From Apostichopus japonicus (taxonomy: Eukaryota; Echinodermata; Holothuroidea; Aspidochirotida; Stichopodidae), in NCBI RefSeq assembly GCF_037975245.1, contig NC_092573.1:17412265-17476264 (forward strand): a stretch of DNA of 64,000 nt, in the 5' to 3' direction. Below, piece by piece: positions 23,093 through 35,009 of this stretch; position 1 is the stretch's first letter, and every line of letters begins with the position of its first letter. The position numbers and the translations under genes were made by a program. The notes under the pieces were generated by a model that saw only the letters and a program-made list of their open reading frames with translations, did no database searches and had not been told where the DNA came from.

Positions 23093-23884
23093 AAAGGTTA
23101 GGCACTAAGGCAGATACATGGTGCTATGTAGTGCAGTATGAAAGTTAAAACTTTTCCCACCAAAAGTAATTGTTGAACAAATTAAAACATGTCACAGACT
23201 TATACATATGCAGGTAGGCCTATGGTAATGTCTCAAGCAATTAAAAATAATACATCTGCCAAAATAACTACAAAGATAGCTTGGCTTCTGTTACATTAGG
23301 GCTCCTATAGTACTAGGTATATACTATATACAGTAGCTAGGTGTGCGCGAGCCTATACAGTACCTCACTGCTACCTTGAACGGCTACTCAGTTGATTAAC
23401 TAGATTTGTACATTTTCCAAATTATTTATCTTGTTTTTTAGCTACAGATTGGTGCTGCAAAAAAATATCGCTATTACTCCATTACACTGCCTAAATCAAA
23501 GCGATCTTTACCCAATGAAAATCTGAGGTTGTAAGAGCATCTATCTTCCCAAAATTTTTTAGCAGCAACAACAGCAAACTTATCTCAAAACTCCTTAACC
23601 AACGTGAACTCACTGTCAAGCTATGACCGTTTTACACAATTAATTTGCATTGAGAGTGGTCATAGTCAAAAATCTAACTAGACGAACTGTTAAGATTTAT
23701 AAACGGCACCAGGCCATTTTCCCTAACGAAACTACATCCAACCTGAAATACAACAGAAACGTCCAATTCTATGGATAAGCTTATTTCCAATAGCCAACAG
23801 CCTTCTATTCGTATGAGGTGTAACGCACATGTTTGCTGATAGGCTGGTCGGTGGAAGATGCAGTAGCTTATGAAACAAGGTTTC
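23093..23884. other. Intron 2 spacer
   Basis: Nothing recognised. Confidence 0.4.
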
Positions 23885-24330
23885 TACAATATTGCGTTTG
23901 GTGAATCCCAATGACCTTTGACCTCCATAAAAAAATATGCTTTTTGTACTGAATGTGTCACAATGGCATACTAGTTATGAGATTCGTCCAAGCTGTCCTT
24001 TTTGAGATATCTTGTGTGACCCCAAATGTCCTTTTGACCTCCACAAAAAACTTTTTTCTCTTAAAAGTGGCCCTCTTATACACGATATATGAGATTGGTC
24101 CAAGCTTTCCTTCTTGTGATCGTGTTAACAAGGTTTTCACAATTTGACCCTTGGTTACCCCAAACGACCTTTGACCTTCTCTATAAACAAATTGAATTCT
24201 TCTACTCACTGTGGTTCACCTACTCACCAAATATGAGATTGGTCCAAGCTTCACTTCTTGAGATATCCTGTTTACAAGCGAGGCGTCACACAAACACACT
24301 CGCACACACGCACACTTACACGCTATATAT
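23885..24330. repeat. Interspersed repeat with three ~110-145-bp units
   Basis: ATGAGATTGGTCCAAGCT or a close variant occurs at 23977, 24089 and 24233. Each is associated with GACCTTTGACC-type direct half-site motifs, and the segment ends in a CA-rich tail near GCGTCACAC. It resembles the family at 37740-39110, which begins with a GT run next to GACGC. Confidence 0.75.
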
Positions 24331-27300
24331 GTTAAGAGCTCAGGGAAGGACCATGAAACTGTCATACTGTCCTTCTCATTGCATTACTATCTTTTAATTC
24401 AATCCTATGCTTAAATGCCACATGTTAAAGTGTTTCACACTGCTGCCCACATCGCTGCAGTAGTACAGGTAAGGTTGTGTGTACATGGCATTGACTTCAG
24501 TTAGTGTCGTTATCTCTATAGTAGCCGAGCACCCTACACACACACACACACGTTTGCTAAATGTAAATAGTCAGATGCACCTGTCTATGTGTCATTTTCC
24601 CATGGATAGTTTTCTATACTTCACCACCGAGAGGTAAAGATTGCGTTAACTTCTAAATTTTTCTTTTTGGATTGTGGTTTACTTAAATTCAAAAAGGAGT
24701 CTTTAACACAGTGTTGTTGTTCTTGCATTCAGTGAATTATGTTTACCAAAGCTGAGAAACAAAATTTTGTGGAATTTCAAGTGTGTATATGCTATTATGC
24801 GAAGCAGTACTGCTGTGCACTTTTAACCTATTGGTTTGTGTGTGCCTGTGTACAGCAGTGTCTGTGATAGTATGTTATGAACCATGTAGAGTGGTAGATG
24901 TAGTACTGTATCTGTGGAAACCATAAATGCTCTTTGTTGGTGATACTGTGTTAGTGTTTAAGTTGCATACATGCAGTTAGAGTTAGGAAAATTGTATTAA
25001 AGGTAGCTAGGGGTGTTGTTATGTTAGCATAGAAGATGAATATTAGTTGTGTTCATATAGGAACATTTCAGTTAGTATTGAATACCATTTTTTTTATCAG
25101 TAATGAGTTTGTGTAAATAGCTTATATGTGTGAATTGGTATTTAAGTTCTTTACAGTACCTATCAGTATTACAATTTACAGGGATGGGTGTTAGTATTGT
25201 GGCCGAGGTGAAGAAAGTGGGTTCAATGTGTAGATTGCGAGGGGAGGGAGGAGGGGTGGGGAGGGGCAGGGAAATAGTGGTATGAGTTAGCTTTACTTGT
25301 TGGGAGCAAGGTTAGTTGTTGGAATTAGTGGTCAAGAGGAGGTAACAGGAGTAAGGATGATGTCATAAGAAAAATACACTGACTAAATATATCATACAGT
25401 TCATGTAGTGGTTTTAATAACATTGATTTTGGTATATTTATGCTGGAACAGTTAGCTATATGCAAAAGTGTCATGTATTGTCTCAGTTGAAACAATATCC
25501 ATGGTGATCAATGTAGGAGATAGCTTCTCATATCAAGTGTTCTCTTACCACAAATGTTTAGGAAATTGCAATCATCTAATATATTTAGCAAGGGATGATT
25601 ATGATTTGGAGAAAGAGGAGGGAAGGGGAGGGGGGGGGTGGGAATTTATGGGGGATTAGCAGGATTAGGAGGGTTGAACATAAATTTTGAATTTAGAAAG
25701 ACAAATCATTCTGCTGAAAGGACAGTGTAGTTGAGTAAAAGTTGCCTCAGCTTAATTCACTTTGAACACTCATATCATTCAACATTGTAAAATAATTGTC
25801 AAACTAAGTTATGTGGGATCGGCAAAATTGGAAGCTAACAAAGTTCTGTATTTTAATTTGTAACCAGAGGTCGACTGATCATCGAACTGGAAGTCAGAGA
25901 TGCTGTTGTTTTTTACTGCGGGTAGGCAGCTCAATACAGTATGTGGTTCTGAAACAAGCCACAAAATTACTGTGAGATGTTACTTTGGAATTCTCGCATA
26001 CTGTGTGGCATTAAGGGAATTCTAGTCATAATTGGCAGGCTGTCAATGTTCACTTCTATAGTAACAAGTGAAAACTAGCTTTTGTTTAATATTTCTGTAC
26101 TGCAATTCATGCTAACAACTCTCCATCATAAAGCAATAATTAATTTTGAATGGACACAATGTTTGCACTTGGCTCCTTAAGTATTATGTGCGATACAAAT
26201 ACTCGAGCTGCGAAAGGCTGTCATATCTATCAGCATGATCAGCATCAAGTCTTCTTTTGCTCCTAAAATGTTATTGTGTAAATATTTTTGTTCTAAATTG
26301 AAAGACAGAAATTGTCTTGCTCAGAATAGCCACCAAACATTCATCAATACTACGTTGCACTGCTACAGCATGTACAGTATATGCTGGTAAAAGAGAATTC
26401 TTTCCAGTTTCTATCCATTAACATAGCCAAACAGGAGTTAATTTCAATTGTGCATTTAACCAAATACTTCCCATTTCCTGTGAGAATGCAAGGCTCTAGC
26501 CCTATTGTAGATATTTAATTACAGAATTCTACCTGTATAAAACAGGATAGAATGTGTGTGCATTACTCTTGTGGTTATTAATATGAATGGTATGCAGCTT
26601 AGACAATGTCAATCATTCTGGTATGTGTATATGTGTAACACATTCAAACCTGACATTGGTTATATGCTTCACTATACTGACCCAAAGTATGCTAGAAATA
26701 AGGAACAGTTTGTTAAAAGGTGATACCAGTATGGGCTTCTACTGCATGTACCAATACTGCCAGTATGTAACTTTTGGCCTTATGAAATATATATGTATAA
26801 CTCTACAGTATACACAAAGATATACCGGTAATCAAGTTATTAATATCGATAGAGTTTTATTCTTCCAACAAATTATCCACCAGGTCTTATTTACTGAACT
26901 ATGAATTCTGAAAATATACCCCAGTGCACCTTCACATTTGAAATGCACTTGTCCCCTTGGTCAATATTTATAAATATGTAAGTTTAGATTCCTTGAAAAC
27001 TGCATACTGCTTCACAATCTAATTCATAAACACTACATCGGCAACGGTGAATTTATGCCATAAACCTTTGGATCGTATGTTTGCATTGCAATACACACAT
27101 GGTTCATTACATTTACCTATCAAGGGACAGATTTGTTTCAGTTTTGGATTTCTTAATGTGCAATGTCACTGAATAGGAGAGTGATATGGTTTTAACCACA
27201 TAGAGTTATTTTCAAATAGATTGGGGCAGCTAAGTGTGGAAAGAAACCAAAAAAAAAACACTTAAACAAAAGCCTTGCAATATCCTTCTACCATTTTTGC

Positions 27301-28571
27301 TGCTTTTGCACAGGTTTACGGTATCATGGTTTTATGAATTTGCCAAAAGACAGTTGTGTGAATAGTGGCAGTTGAAAACATTTTGCATTAAAAGCATTTT
27401 CCAAACTGGTTCGGGTTAAATATCCTATTCTTGAAATTGTGTACACTGTAAAGGAACGTGAAAAGTACAAGGGGTGTTAAAATAAGTTTACAAGTTGGCC
27501 GTCAGCTACAGAGTCCTTCTAAAGTATTTTTTTTCAATTTTGGTGATATTGCGATATGGTCTCATAGGTTTCATCGTGACCCGACCTTGATTTCCCATAG
27601 CTTGAGCTCCTACTTGGATAAATTATCTGTACATGTGTTTCTATGATGTGCCTGATGCAGCAGAGCATGCTACACATAGGTCTGGTTGGTGCTTTAAATA
27701 TTAAGCTCATTTAAATGTGGTGGAGTCTTTTGATGACCAATGTTCAGCTGTGAGGTTTGACATGAATTGCAGTTAAAGAATAAGGAGAAATATTTTACCA
27801 ATATTTTATCAATAAAAGTACACATGTATTGACAGCTTATCTTCAGTGCTATACTGAACCAGTTTAAAACTAGAATATTAGCTCTTCTGAATAACTTTCC
27901 AAAATTCCCACAATTCTCACCTCCCCCTAACCTACGACCTAGTGTATCCACCTTTCATGTTAATTAGAATTTTGAGGATTGCTCTCTGAAATTCTGTTTT
28001 ATTATAAATCAAGATGTCTTTTCTTTCTTGTTTGTACAGTCCTTGTTTGATGAATAACACTTTAGTGGTTAGGATGTTTTGAGAAAGAAATCGGAAACTT
28101 GCCAAGGAAACACTGGTTAGTTTCTTTGCATATGTTGAGCTAATAACAGAGGCACAGACATTTCACATGAAGCTTTGAGGATTGTGGTCACTCTTTAGCC
28201 AAGCTGTCCAGTTAACTGCAATCTCTCCCTTGTCAATAGATTTGACCTTGATTTCTATAAATCTGTGTCAAACTACGGAGTGGAAACATTTGTCATGACT
28301 TAGCTTTGATTTTGGACAATATTCACAGTCTGTGAAACTACAGTAACAGTAACTTTTCTGTTAAAGCGATCCATCAGTTCGACAGATATTTTGTAGGTAT
28401 TTTAGCACTTATAATTTTCATCAACTTTTTATTTTTTATCTGGATGCTTTGCCGTTGTCGTTGGAGGAACAAAGTAGGAAAATAAAGACGAGTGTTTTTT
28501 TTTCTAGAACCTGTGGCTTGTCCGTTCTTTTGAAATGAGTCTGAGACATTCCTAAGAGAGACAATGATAGA
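24331..28571. other. Intron 2 segment with CA microsatellite
   Basis: A CA run lies at about 24534-24552 and a G-run patch near 25620-25640. Frames at 25468-25659 and 26587-26904 show no domain. Nothing else is recognised up to the alternative first exon. Confidence 0.5.
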
Positions 28572-28592
28572 ATGTTTCTTACGGTGTTGAAC

Positions 28593-28690
28593 ATGGCTTG
28601 TTTCGCCGCACCTTCCTCGCCTAATCCGAGTGATAAAGAAGATGAGAGCGAGGAAGAGGATATACTATCCTGTTTTCCTATCGTTCAGAG
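28593..28690 (+). CDS. Candidate alternative first exon of the Aster-like gene
   Basis: An open frame starts at ATG 28572 or, in better context (AACATGG), at 28593. It encodes MACFAAPSSPNPSDKEDESE, a short acidic stretch and a terminal ILSCFPIVQ with two bases of Arg, ending at a GTATGT donor after 28690. That end is phase 2, exactly what the acceptor at 53807 requires, so splicing gives VQ-R-SKSFGTSVSR. This would make a conventional short N terminus (about 33 residues plus the linker) instead of the 580-residue one. The acidic Ser/Glu-rich sequence resembles N termini of the family only in composition. Chance phase agreement is one in three, so transcript evidence is needed. Confidence 0.5.
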
Positions 28691-28782
28691 GTATGTCAAG
28701 TGTATGTCTATTCATTCTGCTCAATACTGCTCATATACTGCAGTTTCTACATGATAATTCTTGCTGCTATAAAATGATGAAT

Positions 28783-28810
28783 TTAAAGGCACACTCTCAG
28801 CTAGGAAATT
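28783..28810. repeat. Left TTAA-flanked inverted repeat
   Basis: TTAA then AGGCACACTCTCAGCTAGG; the 28-bp sequence is the inverse of 36675-36702 with one mismatch. See the 7.9-kb interval entry. Confidence 0.85.
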
Positions 28811-29429
28811 GCTAAAATCAAAAATCTTGTCTCAACGTATTCCCCGATTAAAAAATAAAAACAATGCTGCCCTCTTCTCACAGCGGCAACATATTCATTT
28901 CTTTAATATGGCATTCTCATCCTTAGCTATAAACAGCATACGCAAATGGGTACCGTTACCGCGAAGGTATCGGATTTCTGAGATTCTAATCTGCCTCTCA
29001 GTGTTGCGTAACCTATAGGCATACTGTGTAATTGTACTGTGTGCTATTCGAATTACGCAATTTTTCGATTTGCTATATGGAACAGTGCATATTGTACTGC
29101 TGGGAAAACGCTATACCAGCTCGTAGCAGCAGGTAGTTGTTATGGAAAGTCTATGGGCCCGTATGATCTCGTGCTGCCGATTTTTGTTGGAGAAATTGCT
29201 GAAGAAATAAAATGCGAATAGTTTCATCGTGTAATTCTCTATAAACATGTGACTGAATGTGTGCTGCTTATGTACTGTTATTTGACGAAACGACTTGCTT
29301 CTGGCCTAACGTTCTTCAATACTTGAGTTCAAAATAAAATAAAACAGTGAGCAAACAGCTTATCCACTAGAGAGCCTGTGTAGAAAAAACACGCACATAA
29401 TACAGACAGGTTAATGAGCATGGTGAACA
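28811..29429. other. Spacer inside the TTAA interval
   Basis: Two short plus-strand frames (28809-29018 and 29039-29221) are slightly richer in CpG than their surroundings but match nothing known. They may be sequence internal to the TTAA-type element. Confidence 0.4.
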
Positions 29430-29680
29430 CAAAGAGATAGATGTAAGGGGATTAGTAGACAAGGGATGGAGAGAAGAATGAAAGATAAAAGCCAACAGGG
29501 GAAGAGGATAGGTAGGAGATAGACAGTGGAGGGACAAAGAGAGGATTAAGGGAAGGGGTAGGGAATAAACTGGAGAAGGACAACGACAGAAATGTGTGGA
29601 GAAAAAAGGGGTGGAAAAAGCTATGAGAAGAGGAGTAATGGGGGAGGGGGGCAAGGGGAGAAGAGAGGGAATGAAGAAAG
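29430..29680. repeat. Polypurine tract
   Basis: About 250 bp of strongly purine-biased plus strand (GGAGAGAAGAATGAAAG and similar). Open frames on the opposite strand here are low-complexity artefacts. Confidence 0.85.
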
Positions 29681-29849
29681 TTAGTCATGTCCTTCCTGAA
29701 TGTTGAGCCCATGAGGTTGAATGGTGCGAAGGCGTAGCATCCACAACCTCTCTCTGCTGATTCGCACTAGCTCAGGACGGCTACCTAAGGATTCAAACCC
29801 CTGGGCCTATAGAGACATGTCGTTAATGGTATGGTTACATAGCTCCCAA
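29681..29849 (-). pseudogene. Penelope/GIY-YIG-type retroelement C-terminal remnant
   Basis: The minus strand reads NHTINDMSL, a TAG, GFESLGSRPELVRI, then SRERLWMLRLRT and IQPHGLNIQEGHD, with a stop at 29681-29683. The pattern H--I-DM, R-RE--WM--L-T--P-GLN is the conserved C-terminal end of reverse transcriptase elements carrying a GIY-YIG endonuclease (Penelope-like group). The internal stop and the absence of RT sequence upstream show it is a dead 3' fragment. Confidence 0.6.
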
Positions 29850-30345
29850 CTCTTGAGAAGGCAAATGCTGGTCCATGCCACGAATTGCTGTCCTGGGGGA
29901 GGGGTATATGGTGGGTGTCTCCCTCCCCTTTTTATTTTTTTTTTGGAATCCTGTTGATGCCTACATGTAAACTGGTGGCACCTAGAAAGGCTTTTGTCAC
30001 CCACAATTTTCTGAGAAATATGCAGTTTTTTGTGTGTAACATCAATAAATTGAGTAGTAGGTGATAATTCATTCTTGCCCGTGGCATGAAAATGTTCGCT
30101 GCTCGCCCCAATGAAATGAAAAATAGCCTAATTTGAGGTTCAAATGATGATGTGAAGGAGGTTTTATACTCTATTATGCTAAATGCTAAAGAAATGATGG
30201 TTGCTAAATCCAAATTTGATGCATTTTTTTTATGTATACTTGTCAATTACAACGCAGGTTTTTGGGATGCTTGATAGGGTCAGGGGCTTTGGGTGTTAGA
30301 ATGCGGGTCCAACCCGCGAATTGTGGGTCAGTTGGGAGCTCTGTG
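29850..30345. repeat. Possible interspersed repeat with inverted AGCTCCCAACT ends
   Basis: AGCTCCCAACT at about 29839 and its inverse AGTTGGGAGCT near 30331 enclose a segment with a G/C-run patch. The short match makes this tentative. Confidence 0.35.
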
Positions 30346-32673
30346 GTTGGGAAGGTTAAAGTGTTCTCCAAAAAAACCTAAAAGATGAATGACCTTCGGC
30401 ACAGGGGTAAACTGGACTCCTCCAGCTGCCTTTACTACATTTTACTGCATTACTACAAACATATGGTGGCTTCAACGCCAACTCTCAACCAGAGTATGCT
30501 GTATTGGCCCCAAATAAACCAGATATTCAAATATGGTTACCTTTGGTCAAAGTTTTGAAACTGGTTTTATTACCACCTTCCAGGAAATTTACCTCGCTGG
30601 GACATTCAGGCATCTTATGCTTTCAATTAGAATGCCTTAGAACAATTTGGAAAGTAAATACCTCTATGAACATATTAAATATTCTAGCAATTATAGCATG
30701 CTAAATTGGGGACAATACTACATAGCCCACCTTGAAAATATCCTGTAACCTACTCTGGATAAACACTATCTAATATGGAAGAAATGCTTTGGTTAAAGTA
30801 TGAATATGGTCACTTGAACATTAAGAAATGCAAGTGAGATAGTGGTAAGTTTTCCGTGCTCATGGTTATTGTATATAGTTGAACTCAATGTAAGAACTGT
30901 ACAGATGCAATCAATGTGTTAAAAATAAAAATATGTTACAATACTGACTTACCTAACTTTAGAATAAGCAATACAAGCAATAGTAGGGCAGTGTTCCAAA
31001 TACGGAATGCAAGGACATATACCCAAATAAGGCTAGGAGACGCCATGCCTCCATTGTGGAACTTCTCCGTGATACAGTAAGTATAGCAGCTTTACATGCA
31101 AAAGAACTTTTGCCAAAACTTCAAAAGACCCTATAATGTCCCCTGCATTTCAAACATCTCCATCTGCCACTATCTCCATCTGCCACTGGGCCCGACTGGG
31201 GTTATCATGAGAGCACTGAATGAACTGTTTTATCACTACTAGCTGCAAGTTAGAGTACCTCTTCAACACTCTATGACATCGCAAAATATGTTATGTTAAA
31301 TTGATCTCACACAATACAAAATAAAGACAAGCTATTCTGTACCAACAATAAATAACCCAAGATCAATGTCACATTAGAACTACTGGTACAGTATGACTGA
31401 ACAAGCTACAGTAATTAAAAAGATCAGATATTGCTATCATGGAAAGCCAAATAGTGTACAATCAAGTATGTAGTGAAACCAATATTTCAATCATTTACTT
31501 ATTTAATATGACACAGTTGTAACTTTGGCGACATCAATTATGTAGTTTACTTACACTATGAATGAACATGCAAATCAATGCTAAATACTACAGAAAGGAG
31601 AAGGATACATAACACACTGAATGCAACAATCAATGTTTGACACCATGGAGAAGATAAATTCTTATGATACATTGCACTAGCTTAGTAACTTCATTTTACT
31701 GAGACACCATGTTTGTTGTTGTCTGTTATGGTACAGTTTGTTCAATTGTCTTGAAGCCTTGTGATATCTACATTCTGGATACTTGTTACTCCCATAGTCC
31801 ACTCTTGTGTCCTTGATGTATGGTATTTAAATAAGCTGAAAAACTGCTTTAACATCAGCTCAGCTATTTCAAAATTGTCCGTATCCATGTTAACAACGTT
31901 CACTATGCAAATCCATAGCTTTCACTGGAGAACAAGAAATATGACAATCATCTTACGTAAAGTAGAGAAGCACACATTTATTAATGAAACAATCCAACAC
32001 AAATACTTCCAGTTCCAACCCTTATATCTGCTTGCAAAACATCCATCATGCCATAACGCTATGCTGTGCTGTACTGTTCCTCTAAAGGATGTTCTGTACA
32101 TCTGTAATGTGAAATGAAAATGGAAAAAAAGACATATTTATGGCATTGTGTGAGGACAGAAGAGTCACAAAGATATACCTGTTCAAATGATTTTCCAAGA
32201 TATGATTTATTTGATTTTAATTGCAAAAGAGACATTCAGGCTCATAGCCAAGGGAACTGGGTTGGAGCCAGCATAAATGTTATGTTTGTTTATTCTCTGA
32301 AATTGTAACTTGCACTCATTGTAATAACTAAAAATTATTGTTCAAATCTGGGTGAAAGTAGACCCCTTTAATGATGCCCCTAACACGTTAAACTAGAAAT
32401 ATAGCTCACACTCAAAATTTGCCAAAAATGTCAATGTCTTTGCTAATATGAAACTATATGCACATGACAACCTGATCAGATGACAACTACAGTATAGGCA
32501 GTTAAGAGTAACTATCTTTAAGCAGTGCAAGTACTGTACTGTATGTACGAATGATGCCACATCATCATGAAACATAAAAAGAAAACATAAAGAGAAAAGA
32601 ATAAATGTGCAATTTTTGAACACAAACTGCTTCAGACAGGTAGGTAGCACATTCTACAAGATTGGTAAATGTC
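30346..32673. other. Spacer, nothing recognised
   Basis: AT-rich; frames at 31761-32117 and 32393-32650 have no domain or splice support. Confidence 0.5.
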
Positions 32674-32679
32674 TTTATT
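32674..32679 (-). terminator. Candidate polyadenylation signal of the antisense mini-gene
   Basis: AATAAA on the minus strand, about 370 nt downstream of the candidate stop codon at 33050. Confidence 0.3.
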
Positions 32680-33049
32680 TTTCAGAGATAAGGAAAAATA
32701 CTACAGGTACTGTTATCATTAACTTGTGGGGTTTGAACATTTTTGGGTCCCTCACATTTACAAACCTCCAGTGGCTGTATTAGCACCATATTTAGCACTA
32801 CATGTCTATGTCATTAATATAACATAATACAATAAATGAATAAATGTGTCCAATGTCCTAAATCTGGTTAGTCATATACAGTCCTACAGTAGTAGACTGT
32901 AGACCTAGTTAAAATGTAGACTTATTTACAGCATGGAATGGTTACAGTATGTACATCAAAAAATTACCAGTCTCCACTGGGGTATAGCTGCTGGAGTGCA
33001 TTGCTGCATCAGCCTCTGTTGGGCATGGCCTTTCATTGAGGAACTGGTG

Positions 33050-33117
33050 TTATCTTTTCTGGTTGATCAGTTTGGATACCAACCTCTCGAGTTTTTTAAT
33101 TGCGCACACACCTTCAA
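33050..33117 (-). CDS. Candidate last exon of a nested antisense mini-gene
   Basis: On the minus strand an excellent acceptor (TTTGTCTTTTTCAG) ends at 33118. The following frame, with a donated G, reads V, EGVCAIKKLERLVSKLINQK, R and TAA at 33050-33052. The phase (two bases completing a codon) matches the donor at 36283, so a two-exon transcript would encode 40 residues that are predicted mostly helical from composition. I do not recognise the protein. Additional exons between 33.1 and 36.3 kb are possible, so the product may be longer. A polyadenylation-like AATAAA follows at 32674-32679. This could also be a chance open frame behind a good acceptor. Confidence 0.35.
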
Positions 33118-34713
33118 CTGAAAAAGACAAATAATACCGGGATGTGCAAAGTTAATAATATATCAGAATGCATACTGTACGCATAGCAGGGAAGTGCTCA
33201 TGAATATTTGAGTGCCAGGCAGATTGGGCGGTAGTGTGATCCACACCCTGGGAGAGGGATTTCATGGGTGGGGTACCCCCCCCCCCAAATGGACAAATTT
33301 TGCACATGAAGTATGCTTAGGTGGTGCTATATTCCTATTCTGTGCCATATATTCTCCCAGATTTTGGTTATGGTAAAACTTATTAAATTATCATCAAAAA
33401 GTGCTGGGCAAAAAAAGTTAAATACTGTTTGTGCGGGGCGGCATTCAAAACTGCTGGGCGTACAGTAGCTGCCCAGTGTGAGCAAATTCCTGACATAGTG
33501 AATTATATAACTTCCAACATAAATTACTGAATACCACATTTTGCCCTTCACTAAATAGTCAAAAATTCAAATCAATTTTGCAAACACAGAACAGTAAAAA
33601 CACTACTAGTTAATACAGAACTTTGCTATTGGCAGCATAAATTCATCACATCTGCTTTATGATTTACAGTATGTATAGTGTCAACTCTGCAAGTATTCAA
33701 GAATGGTCCATTTACTAATATAGTGCAAACCTAAACTAGTGATGTGTAACAATTTCTATTATATTTCTTATTTCTATGTTAGTAGTATATACCTGCAGTA
33801 TTATAACTCATCTACTAATACCTTACATACACTAAATGTCATAACGTTTGATGTTACAATGGCAATGTTCCAGTAGGCTTGCTCATACACTAATATGTCA
33901 CCAAATTTCATCATGTTCAGAGGGATGCATAATTGCTTTCAAAAATATAGCTGCAGTAGGCTTTGCTTATTTCCAAGACTAAAAAATACGGAATATTCTA
34001 CAGGTGTGCCCTAAACAATGAAGTGTTTAAAAGATATATACTATAGAAACATGATATGGTATATAATGGGTGACCATTCTAGTTCTCTCAAAATCAGTAG
34101 TATCATTTTCATTTTGTATAATTTTTAGAACTACATGATCAGATTATGTGTAGAGCTATGAAGCCTATGATGTTGTTATATTTTGGCAAATGTCTTAAAT
34201 TTCTATATCATGATGAAATTATAAATTATTGTAAGACGGACTCAACGACCCCCGGAATGGTGCGTCATGTCCGATGAAGCGCATATTTGGTGCGTTATTA
34301 CAACTAAAATATGTGTTTCAGTGTCCGTCAATGTGCCATGTATGGTGTATCCTTTAAATTAAATGTGATAAATTTTGTCGAACATAAAATGGTGGCATTC
34401 ACAATTATTGGTGACATTGATTTCTTTATGTTGTCCTTGATTTTATGATTAAACAACGATGATAGCAAACTATCATGTTATGAATGCATAAACATGTGAA
34501 CAATACCTACTATCCTTCACTAATTCAACAAAGGAGCCTGTAGAGCTAGTGTAGCTTCTTTCTGAGAAGGCTATTGAGTTTTGAATTAATTTGGAAAACT
34601 TAGTAATATCAGTTATCACTTTACACTACAGTTACAGGAAAAGCCGCTACCGTTTTTTTTAACTTACTATATGTTGGGAGTATTATAGGCAAACTCTAAT
34701 TTGGGTGAAAGAG
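33118..34713. other. Spacer with C-run patch
   Basis: A C-run at about 33277-33288 sits in a G/C-run repeat-like segment (33225-33295). The rest shows nothing recognisable; if the antisense gene is real this is its intron. Confidence 0.45.
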
Positions 34714-35009
34714 TTTAAATTACAAAGTGGCTATTCTTACAACTAGTCCTAACAATAATTCCCTTTTACGCAAGCACAGTTGCTTTAACATGGCTATTTT
34801 TACGACTAGGAGTACTCTTTTTACGACTAGGAGTAACAATATTTTCCGGTTAAGGGTTGGGTTAGGTAGGGGTTAGGGTTAGGTTTACCCCTACTACATG
34901 CGCAGTTGCTTTATTTACTTTACTGCGCATGAATTCGCCGATGTCGTAAGAAATAGTTTATAAATAATTGTTACGACTAGTCGTAAGAATAGCCACAGCC
35001 TTTAAATTA
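34714..35009. mobile_element. Mutator-like MITE, 278 bp, perfect 9-bp target duplication
   Basis: TTTAAATTA flanks both sides (34714-34722 and 35001-35009). The element (34723-35000) has terminal inverted repeats of about 38 bp: GTGGCTATTCTTAC, a variable base, then ACTAGTC, matching at 31 of 34 aligned positions from 34727 and 34996. A 9-bp duplication with long TIRs is the Mutator-superfamily pattern. Inside are repeated ACGACTAGGAGT units and a TTAGGG-like stretch (34848-34885). It is non-coding. Confidence 0.8.

Noticed and set aside
29367-29712. Pro/Ser/Leu-rich frames on the minus strand
   Set aside because: Artefact of the polypurine tract.
34848-34885. Interstitial telomere repeat
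   Set aside because: Only a few imperfect TTAGGG-like units inside a well-bounded MITE; not evidence of a chromosome end or fusion.
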